Below, in pieces: positions 1 to 5,263 of a stretch of DNA of 5,263 nucleotides. The notes under the pieces were generated by a model that was given only the letters and a program-made list of their open reading frames with translations, was not told where the DNA came from and did no database searches. The position numbers were made by a program, and so were the translations under genes. Each line of letters opens with the position of its first letter. Within the stretch, counting starts at the first letter, position 1. The DNA is from Deltaproteobacteria bacterium (GTDB lineage Bacteria > Myxococcota_A > Polyangia > HGW-17 > SLPX01). Where the stretch lies: assembly GCA_011390535.1 (NCBI GenBank), contig JAABSF010000046.1:1-5263 (forward strand), given 5' to 3'.

Positions 1-1810
1 TTTTCGGAGGCGGAGGTGGCACTTGTCCACCTGGGCTTTGCATGGACGGTTTTTTTTGATGAAGCCGCGCATGGTTTTTGGATGAAGGTTTTTTTCTATC
101 CAATGGTCGGGGCGCCGGTGGGTGAACATTACGCGCCTTTCGTTGTTCTGCAAAGGGATCGTTATCTAATTTCGGACGCTTCGGTGGAGCCGGAGAGATG
201 GGGGGAAGATTTTTGCTTTTCAAATGCGGTGTGGTAAGCACTTCATCCATGTCGTCGTCGATATCCACGAGAGCAGAAGGTTGGGATGACCCGCTACGTT
301 GTTTTTTTACTGGAGACGGGAGCTTTGATTTTGGCGGATGGGCTCCAGGTCTTTTTTCAAAGAGGTCCTTTATGTCTTCCAAATCCTCTTCGGTTGAAAC
401 TTCCCGTGAAGAAGCACCTGAAAAAAGGTTGGATCGTTGCGAATTTCGTGAGTCTGTTTTTGATCTTTTGGGTTTCAATGAGCGGGTCTTGTCCAGCTCG
501 AGTTCCACAGATGATATTTTTTGCCCTTCTTCTATGTGTTTTATCGGGCGTTGATGTAATCCGGCTATTTCTCCCGTTGTAACTGCTACTTGTTCTACTG
601 TTACAAGTCTCTCAGGGGAAATGAACTTTACAACTGCACCACGGGCATCTGTCTCTTCTTCTTCTTCGGTGTCTTTTATTTCTTCAAGAGGCTCATTTTT
701 CGCCGTTTCATTTCTTGGTGGGGCCTCTTTTTTTTCTCCAAAAACAGGTTTCTTCCGGGAGGGAGAGGCTCCTTTACCTTTCTTGGATTTAACCTTGGGC
801 TGCTTCAGCCTATTACCCTTATTTTCGGGGACTGCTGTAGATTCAGATACTTGTTCTTTAGATACCTCTTTAACTTCTGATTCTTCAACAACTTCCAGGT
901 CTCCGAGGTCGAGCTCTTTTGTTCCATTTTTTGATGGTTCAGCTCTAATATGTTCATGTTTTTCATCAAAAGCTTTCGGACCACCTTCATGATTTTTGGT
1001 TTCTCCAGATACCTTCGTTTCAGCTTTTGCTTCCCCAGCTACTGCATATTCTTCTTTCTCTTCCTTGTTTTTTTCTTCTTGTGCCGAATCTATTTCTTCA
1101 TCTGTTTCCGTGTCATCTTCCTTATCATCTGCTATCAGTCCCGCCGGCAGTTCATCCATGGTTGTAGAATCACCAACCGCCAGGAGCTCTTCAGAGAGCT
1201 CTTCTTCGACTACGAGTTCCTCCTTCGCAGGTGTTGTTTTATGCGCTTCAATGTTGACTGGATGACCTTGATTATTGTCATCCGTATCATCTGTATCGTT
1301 TGCATCAACCTCACCATCCGCGCTCTCTTCCATCTCGTTTAGATCCATTATTTCTGTGGGATCTCCCTCCAATTCATCTGTTTCTTCCATTGGATAAGAT
1401 TTAGTTGCGGATGTATCCACACCAACGCTCCCTGTGTCGAGATCAGGATCTTGCGTCAGTTGTATTTCATCAATAAGCCTTTTTACCTTTTTGTTGTCAG
1501 GATCCAGGCTTTCAGCATGGTTTAATGCGTTTAGTGCTTTACCGAAAGAACCTTTGAAAAAAAGAGCTTCTCCCTTTAATGTCCAAGCTTCCGACTTGGA
1601 TTCATCCAGCTCTAAAACTATCTGAGATTCAGCTAAAACATCGTCGTATCGTGCAAGACTCATTAGACTCTTGCCGAGCAGTAATCGGCTTTCGATGTCT
1701 TGAGGAGTTGAAAGAAGAGTAAGTCGTGCTACTTTAACGGCATCTTGAAAACGACGTTGAGATACTAACTCTTCTATTTTTGCTCTTTGTGAAGAGAGCT
1801 TGTCTGCCAT
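1..1810 (-). CDS. TPR protein with long acidic and proline-rich tail (3' end beyond window)
   Basis: The reading frame runs without a stop from ATG 1810-1808 to the left edge (603 codons), so the C-terminus is missing. An in-frame TGA lies shortly upstream with no other start between, which fixes the start; the ribosome site is weak. Residues about 8-115 are helical TPR-like repeats; the clearest are 40-71 (LLLGKSLMSLARYDD) and 72-105 (AWTLKGEALFFKGSFGKAL, then SLDPDN). Residues 141-330 are acidic, with 65 Asp/Glu in 190. Residues 330-390 mix Lys and Glu, 395-445 is a less repetitive island (FISPERLVTVEQVAV), and 488-603 has 26 Pro in 116 with many Lys/Arg, ending in a Pro run. No signal peptide or membrane segment is visible, so it is probably cytoplasmic. 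TPRs bind proteins; a scaffold role is inference. It follows the FHA activator gene on the same strand. The exact function is unknown. Confidence 0.85.
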   Translation of the reverse strand, partial: MADKLSSQRAKIEELVSQRRFQDAVKVARLTLLSTPQDIESRLLLGKSLMSLARYDDVLAESQIVLELDESKSEAWTLKGEALFFKGSFGKALNALNHAESLDPDNKKVKRLIDEIQLTQDPDLDTGSVGVDTSATKSYPMEETDELEGDPTEIMDLNEMEESADGEVDANDTDDTDDNNQGHPVNIEAHKTTPAKEELVVEEELSEELLAVGDSTTMDELPAGLIADDKEDDTETDEEIDSAQEEKNKEEKEEYAVAGEAKAETKVSGETKNHEGGPKAFDEKHEHIRAEPSKNGTKELDLGDLEVVEESEVKEVSKEQVSESTAVPENKGNRLKQPKVKSKKGKGASPSRKKPVFGEKKEAPPRNETAKNEPLEEIKDTEEEEETDARGAVVKFISPERLVTVEQVAVTTGEIAGLHQRPIKHIEEGQKISSVELELDKTRSLKPKRSKTDSRNSQRSNLFSGASSREVSTEEDLEDIKDLFEKRPGAHPPKSKLPSPVKKQRSGSSQPSALVDIDDDMDEVLTTPHLKSKNLPPISPAPPKRPKLDNDPFAEQRKARNVHPPAPRPLDRKKPSSKNHARLHQKKPSMQSPGGQVPPPPPK

Positions 1811-1894
1811 ATTTAAGGGCCTAGTTGCTTGTTTAAAAAAACAGCATCATAAAAAGATTGAAAATAATGATTCGTCAATACGATTTCTAATCAT

Positions 1895-1923
1895 ATTGTA
1901 GAAAGTGCCTTGGAATCAATCAA
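1895..1923 (-). promoter_or_regulatory. Candidate sigma-70 promoter for the TPR gene
   Basis: On the minus strand, TTGATT (1923-1918) is followed by a 17-base spacer and TACAAT (1900-1895). These match the sigma-70 consensus at 4/6 and 5/6. Initiation near 1888 would give a leader of about 78 bases before the ATG at 1810. The site lies in the 236-base gap (1811-2046) between the activator gene and the TPR gene, so the two need not share a transcript. I see no convincing terminator hairpin in the gap. A match of this quality can arise by chance in AT-rich spacer DNA. Confidence 0.4.
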
Positions 1924-2046
1924 TTTCAAGCCGTGAAGGTGGATTAGATCATTTTCAATCTCGTGGAATAAGCATGTTTCTTTGTCTGACGTTTTGATTC
2001 CATAGGAGCTTTGACAAGGAAATCCAGATTCGGCCAAACCAACAAT

Positions 2047-3504
2047 TCAGATCATTCTGTGTTTTTTTAGTTTAAGTCTAAAAGTGGTTCTCTTCATTTT
2101 GAGGAGGCTTGCTGCTTTGGATTGGTTTCCCTTTGTTGTCTCTAACGCCTTTGCCAACATAGTTCTCTCCATTGCGTTCAAAGATTCCGTTCGTTGGAGG
2201 GGGTCATCCGGTTGATATTCTGCATTGTATTCCGGTTCGGGTTGTTTTGCACGGGATTCCACGTATTGAAGGGCATCATCAGAGATATCACCTGATGGAT
2301 CATTTATGGCTTTAGTTGGGCTGGGCTCGGGACTTTTCCACCCGTCCGCTGAAGACTTTTGTCTAAAAGGGTTTTCCTTGAACGCTTTTTCTGCAGCTTG
2401 TTCCCAGCCCAGCACAGATGACCTTCGAACCAAGTTTCTGAGCTCTCTGATATTGCCGGGCCAGTCATGTTTCATCAGTTTGTCCAATACCCAACGCGAC
2501 GGGAACTCTGCGCGTTTTGTATAAGGTAGTGTTTTTAGAAAGTGTTGGATCAATATGGGAATGTCCGAAGGACGTTCTCTGAGAGGTGGTAGTGAAATCA
2601 TGCATTCCGCAAGTCTGTAATAGAGGTCACTTCTAAAAAGCCCGAGGTGCATCAGCGATTTGAGGTTTTGATTTGTAGCACATATAATTCGTGCATTGGA
2701 GGATCTGAGCCGGTTGCTTCCAAGCCTGCGGATTTTTCCTGAATCCAAAACTCTTAGAAGAGCGGGCTGTTGAGGTAGTGGAAGCTCTCCGATCTCGTCT
2801 AAAAAAAGTGTACCACCGTTGGCCGACTCGAAAACACCGGATTTTGCTTTGTCTGCTCCTGTAAAAGCTCCCTTTTCATAACCAAACAGTTCTGCCTCCA
2901 GTAGATCCGGCGGCAGGGCTCCACAGTTGATTGGGATAAAACTTTTGTCCGATCTATAGCTCATTTTATGAAAAACATCCGCCACCAATTCTTTTCCTGT
3001 TCCACTCTCGCCCAGAATCATAACTGAGAGGTTTGTCTCCGCTAACATCTCGATTTGTTTGAAAACTTCAAGCATAGCGGGGGATTGAGCTACCATGTCA
3101 CCACATTTCCGTACTTTGTAGAGGTTGGGAAAAACACCCTTTGATGAAGTAAACCTCAGTGTTGTGTTTCCAATGTGAATGGCGTCACCTCCTCCCAATT
3201 CAACTTCTCTTATTTTGCTTCCGTTGACGAACACACCGTTTTTGCTTTTCCTGTCCAGAACCCACCATCTTCGCCCGCTTCTCTTTAGCAAGCAGTGCAC
3301 TCTGGAGATCGCCGGATCGGATATCGGGAGGGTATTTGAAGCGGCGGAACCAATGGTTATCTCGTTGCCCTTAAGAGGGAAAAGGCGATCTCCCGGCGTT
3401 ATGTGTAAAAAACCTTGACGGGTTCCTCGTGGAGAAGGATATGCGCTGAGGGTTCTTGTTGGTATGCTTTGGTCTTCTCTGGATTGGGTTTCTGTTGAAC
3501 TCAT
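2047..3504 (-). CDS. FHA-domain sigma-54-dependent transcriptional activator
   Basis: This 485-residue bacterial enhancer-binding protein should use ATP to open promoters held by sigma-54 RNA polymerase. Residues 31-118 form an FHA domain (SDPAISRVHC 62-71, KNGVFVNG 88-95), which occupies the place of a receiver domain. The central AAA+ domain, about 135-365, has Walker A GESGTGKE (165-172), the sigma-54 contact loop GAFTGA (212-217), Walker B GGTLFLDE (230-237), sensor ATN (276-278), likely arginine fingers in FRSDLYYRL (Arg291, Arg297), PPLRERPSDIP (306-316) and WPGNIRELRN (348-357). A linker of about 75 residues rich in Pro, Asp and Glu leads to a Fis-type helix-turn-helix at 442-485 (GNQSKAASLLKMKRTTF). 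All core activator motifs are intact. The FHA Gly-Arg motif reads Gly52-Ser53, so phosphothreonine binding is uncertain. ATG 3504 has a strong ribosome site. It is divergent from the secretin gene, which it may or may not control. Confidence 0.95.
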   Translation of the reverse strand: MSSTETQSREDQSIPTRTLSAYPSPRGTRQGFLHITPGDRLFPLKGNEITIGSAASNTLPISDPAISRVHCLLKRSGRRWWVLDRKSKNGVFVNGSKIREVELGGGDAIHIGNTTLRFTSSKGVFPNLYKVRKCGDMVAQSPAMLEVFKQIEMLAETNLSVMILGESGTGKELVADVFHKMSYRSDKSFIPINCGALPPDLLEAELFGYEKGAFTGADKAKSGVFESANGGTLFLDEIGELPLPQQPALLRVLDSGKIRRLGSNRLRSSNARIICATNQNLKSLMHLGLFRSDLYYRLAECMISLPPLRERPSDIPILIQHFLKTLPYTKRAEFPSRWVLDKLMKHDWPGNIRELRNLVRRSSVLGWEQAAEKAFKENPFRQKSSADGWKSPEPSPTKAINDPSGDISDDALQYVESRAKQPEPEYNAEYQPDDPLQRTESLNAMERTMLAKALETTKGNQSKAASLLKMKRTTFRLKLKKHRMI

Positions 3505-3511
3505 GACGAGA

Positions 3512-3519
3512 TCTCCTCT
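3512..3519 (-). promoter_or_regulatory. Ribosome binding site of the FHA activator gene
   Basis: The minus strand reads AGAGGAGA here, with the AGGAG core at 3517-3513, 8 bases before ATG 3504. This strong Shine-Dalgarno match supports the chosen start. Confidence 0.8.
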
Positions 3520-3680
3520 GTATCTCTAGAAAATTGTGGTTTTGTGATTATTATCGGACCGTAAGTGAATTGGTTGCGGACTTTTTTTAAACCCGTCTTG
3601 CACAAGTTCTGTAGCTCAATCGTCCTCCCAAACTCCGAAATTGGTAGAAAGTTACAGAATTTTTCATGTGTAGCTGAGGG

Positions 3681-3709
3681 TTGACCCGATTTAACTATAT
3701 ATGTATGGT
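3681..3709 (+). promoter_or_regulatory. Candidate sigma-70 promoter for the secretin gene
   Basis: TTGACC (3681-3686, 5/6 match to the -35 consensus) is followed by a 17-base AT-rich spacer and TATGGT (3704-3709, 4/6 match to the -10 consensus). Initiation near 3716 would give a leader of about 35 bases before the TTG start. Location, spacing and orientation fit the secretin gene. Confidence 0.45.
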
Positions 3710-3740
3710 AAGCTCTGCACACGAAACAACCACCCAACCC

Positions 3741-3745
3741 GAGGA
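3741..3745 (+). promoter_or_regulatory. Ribosome binding site that decides the secretin TTG start
   Basis: GAGGA lies 5 bases before TTG 3751. The reading frame has a stop at 3709-3711 and no ATG or GTG between it and the TTG. The first in-frame ATG (3802) falls inside the hydrophobic core of the signal peptide. The site therefore favours TTG as the true start. Confidence 0.7.
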
Positions 3746-3750
3746 AAACA

Positions 3751-5178
3751 TTGAAAAGGATCAACAATCGAATAGTAGAGATAATAGCCTTTATTTGGGC
3801 TATGGGTATGTTCATGAGCGGCTCGTATGCCGCTCCCAGGACACTCAATTTGGGCGTTGGACAATCCCAGACAGTTCGACTGAAGACGGAGTTCGTCAAT
3901 GTTCATGTACTGAACCCCAAAGTCGCTGATGTTGTAGCTTATACACAGAAGAGTGTCACAGTGGTGGGTATATCTGCGGGGGACACCGAGCTTTTGATAA
4001 AGCTTCCCAATCGATCTGTTCGGGTAAGGATTTTTGTTAGAAAAACCGACGTGACCGCCTTGTTTAGAGCGGTCCGAGATTTCTTGGGGCCTATGGAAGG
4101 GGTATACCCCCGGCTTTTGGGTGAGTTGGTGATTCTGGATGGGCGAGCCTTGACGGCCAAAGATTACGGCCGAATAAATATGGCGACGAAATTGTTTGGC
4201 GACAAGGTAAAAAATTACGCAGGTTACCGGCCAAGTGCTGTAAAACAAATAAACCAGGTTTTTATGGCAGCCGGGCTCACCACCGTCAGGGCACATCTTA
4301 TCGCTGATATGGTTTTTCTGGAGGGCGCGGTGGGATCAAAGACAGAGTTGGAAAAAGTTAATAAGATCATTGAGACGCTGAATTTAAAGGTCAACAATCT
4401 AATCAGCGTGGGTAAAGGCAGGCAGGTTTTAGTGGAGGTGAAGTTCGTAGAGTTGAATCGGAATAACCACGTGAATTTTGGTCTGCAGTTGCCTTCGGCC
4501 ATTTCTGCTTCCGGTGCCATTATGGGTCAGATTGGGCTGTATCCTACCGGTAACAATGAGGTTACATTGAATCTCCAGACTCCTGAGTCTGCTATGACAT
4601 TGCAATTGAATACTCTGTTTCAATCAGGGAAAGCGCGGACGCTCGCAAAGCCGAAGTTGATTTGTGGCTCTGGAGAGAAAGCCAAGTTCATGGTGGGTGG
4701 CGAGATACCGATTGTACACGAATCTCAAGGGTCTTTCTCGGTGGAGTATAAACCCTTCGGGATAATGCTGGATATAGAACCTGTTGCAGATTCGCGTGGT
4801 AATATAACAGCAAAGATAAAAACAGAGGTTTCAGAGCCTGATTGGGCAAAAGCCGTGAGGGGATATCCCTCTTTCATTACACGACGAGTGGATACAAGGG
4901 TAACGATGAAAGAGGGTTCTACGCTGATTTTGAGCGGTCTTTATACTCACAAAATGTCGAAATCCATCAACAAGTTTCCATTGTTGGGGCACATTCCCAT
5001 CCTCGGAGAGTTGTTTAAGTCACGAGACTACCAGAAAGAGAAAAGTCATCTGGTGGTTTTCATTACTACACGCACCGTTCATTCCGGGCATCCCTGGATG
5101 GAGAAGCATACAAAGTTGACCAATCAACGTACCTGGCGGTTCAAAGATGAAACTGAATGGGAGATATTTTTCGAGTAA
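3751..5178 (+). CDS. cpaC: CpaC/RcpA-type outer-membrane secretin of a Tad-like (type IVc) pilus or related machine
   Basis: This 475-residue type II/III secretion-family secretin should oligomerise into a gated ring in the outer membrane through which a pilus or substrate passes. Residues 1-28 are a signal peptide (KRINNR, hydrophobic core, SYAA), probably cut after Ala27 or Ala28, with no lipobox. Residues 29-97 match the pilus-assembly N-terminal domain that precedes CpaC secretins (LNLGVGQSQTVRL, VVGISAGDTELLI). Two related alpha/beta units follow, about 104-160 and 165-220, the second with HLIADMVFLEGAV. The secretin domain starts near QVLVEVKFVEL (225-235) and includes VGGEIPIV (315-322), YKPFGIMLDIEPV (333-345), RVDTRVTMKEGSTLILSGL (379-397) and FPLLGHIPILGELFKS (409-424). 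The length fits CpaC/RcpA and is well below GspD or PilQ. A 31-residue polar, Trp-containing tail (445-475) ends in FFE. No other pilus gene lies in the window, so the machine is inferred, and the symbol denotes the family rather than proven orthology. Confidence 0.92.
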   Translation: MKRINNRIVEIIAFIWAMGMFMSGSYAAPRTLNLGVGQSQTVRLKTEFVNVHVLNPKVADVVAYTQKSVTVVGISAGDTELLIKLPNRSVRVRIFVRKTDVTALFRAVRDFLGPMEGVYPRLLGELVILDGRALTAKDYGRINMATKLFGDKVKNYAGYRPSAVKQINQVFMAAGLTTVRAHLIADMVFLEGAVGSKTELEKVNKIIETLNLKVNNLISVGKGRQVLVEVKFVELNRNNHVNFGLQLPSAISASGAIMGQIGLYPTGNNEVTLNLQTPESAMTLQLNTLFQSGKARTLAKPKLICGSGEKAKFMVGGEIPIVHESQGSFSVEYKPFGIMLDIEPVADSRGNITAKIKTEVSEPDWAKAVRGYPSFITRRVDTRVTMKEGSTLILSGLYTHKMSKSINKFPLLGHIPILGELFKSRDYQKEKSHLVVFITTRTVHSGHPWMEKHTKLTNQRTWRFKDETEWEIFFE

Positions 5179-5229
5179 ATCGGCTGTATTAGCTTAGTGC
5201 TTCAATGTAAAACATTCCTGTTCCCTGCG

Positions 5230-5257
5230 CTGCCGACTATCTCGGTGGGATTTTTTT
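5230..5257 (+). terminator. Likely intrinsic terminator after the secretin gene
   Basis: CTGCCGA (5230-5236) pairs with TCGGTGG (5242-5248) as a 7-bp stem that includes two G-U pairs, around a 5-base loop. The bases GA and seven T residues (5251-5257) follow. It lies about 50 bases after the TAA at 5176-5178. The stem is short, so termination may be partial. I see nothing else in 5179-5263. Confidence 0.55.
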
Positions 5258-5263
5258 CCTGTA

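Larger units (their letters stand above)
3505..3750. promoter_or_regulatory. Divergent intergenic control region between activator and secretin genes
   Basis: These 246 bases separate the divergent starts and should carry both promoters and any shared operator. Toward the secretin there is a plausible sigma-70 promoter (3681-3709). Toward the activator I see only AT-rich, -10-like sequence (GATAAT on the minus strand near 3550-3556) without a convincing -35 box. No GG-N10-GC pattern resembling a sigma-54 -24/-12 site was found on either strand by eye. The short inverted repeat GGGTTGACCC (3678-3687) overlaps the candidate -35 box and could be a binding site, though arms this short are easily fortuitous. 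Confidence 0.6.

Noticed and set aside
198..1342. Plus-strand Ser- or Phe-rich open frames opposite the TPR gene.
   Set aside because: They are the complement of Glu/Lys-rich codons in a gene that is open for 603 codons with a coherent TPR start. Their low-complexity composition is a mirror artefact.
1846..1878. Minus-strand TTGACG with TATGAT as a sigma-70 promoter for the TPR gene.
   Set aside because: The spacer is 21 bases, too long for a typical promoter. The upstream pair with a 17-base spacer is preferred.
1894..1910. Minus-strand GGCAC followed by TTTCTACAAT as a sigma-54 -24/-12 promoter before the TPR gene.
   Set aside because: The -24-like half is good, but the essential GC of the -12 element is absent (AA instead). 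A sigma-70 reading of the same stretch fits better.
3610..3675. Direct repeat TGTAGCT at 3610-3616 and 3669-3675 as an activator binding site.
   Set aside because: A 7-base repeat within about 250 bases is expected by chance, and there is no symmetry or third copy.
3501..3899. Minus-strand 132-codon open frame upstream of the FHA activator, whose TGA overlaps the activator ATG as TCAT/ATGA and which has a hydrophobic stretch.
   Set aside because: It begins at a TTG inside the secretin gene on the other strand, overlaps its signal-peptide coding region, resembles no family I recognise, and the activator has its own strong ribosome site. The ATGA overlap is probably fortuitous.
3691..4623. Minus-strand open frames opposite the secretin gene.
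   Set aside because: They overlap a clearly conserved full-length secretin on the plus strand and have no recognisable domain content.

Overview
The window looks like chromosomal DNA of a deltaproteobacterium-like Gram-negative (Myxococcota, Bradymonadota, Bdellovibrionota or a relative). This is inferred from three things: an outer-membrane secretin of the CpaC/RcpA type, an FHA-domain sigma-54 activator of a kind frequent in Myxococcota, and a TPR protein with a very long charged and proline-rich tail. Base composition is moderate by eye. I see no rRNA, tRNA, CRISPR array, insertion sequence or other mobile element.

Layout. Positions 1-1810 (minus strand) are the first 603 codons of a gene that stays open through the left edge. 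It encodes a TPR domain of about 110 residues followed by almost 500 residues of acidic, then Lys/Glu-rich, then Pro/Lys-rich sequence that looks disordered. Positions 1811-2046 are a 236-base gap holding a plausible sigma-70 promoter for that gene. Positions 2047-3504 (minus strand) encode a 485-residue FHA / sigma-54-interacting AAA+ / Fis-type HTH activator. Positions 3505-3750 are the divergent control region. Positions 3751-5178 (plus strand, TTG start) encode a 475-residue CpaC/RcpA-type secretin with a signal peptide. A likely intrinsic terminator lies at 5230-5257.

How the parts may fit. The secretin would form the outer-membrane channel of a Tad-like (type IVc) pilus or a related machine, such as the Myxococcus Kil apparatus. 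The divergent activator is a natural candidate to control envelope-machine genes. However, I could not find a -24/-12 site in either intergenic region, so its direct targets may lie outside the window. Two features stand out. The activator's FHA domain has Ser where the phosphate-contacting Arg of the usual Gly-Arg motif is expected. The secretin appears to be a one-gene transcription unit rather than the start of a long tad operon. No pilin, ATPase, prepilin peptidase or platform gene is present here, so assignment to a specific machine is inference.
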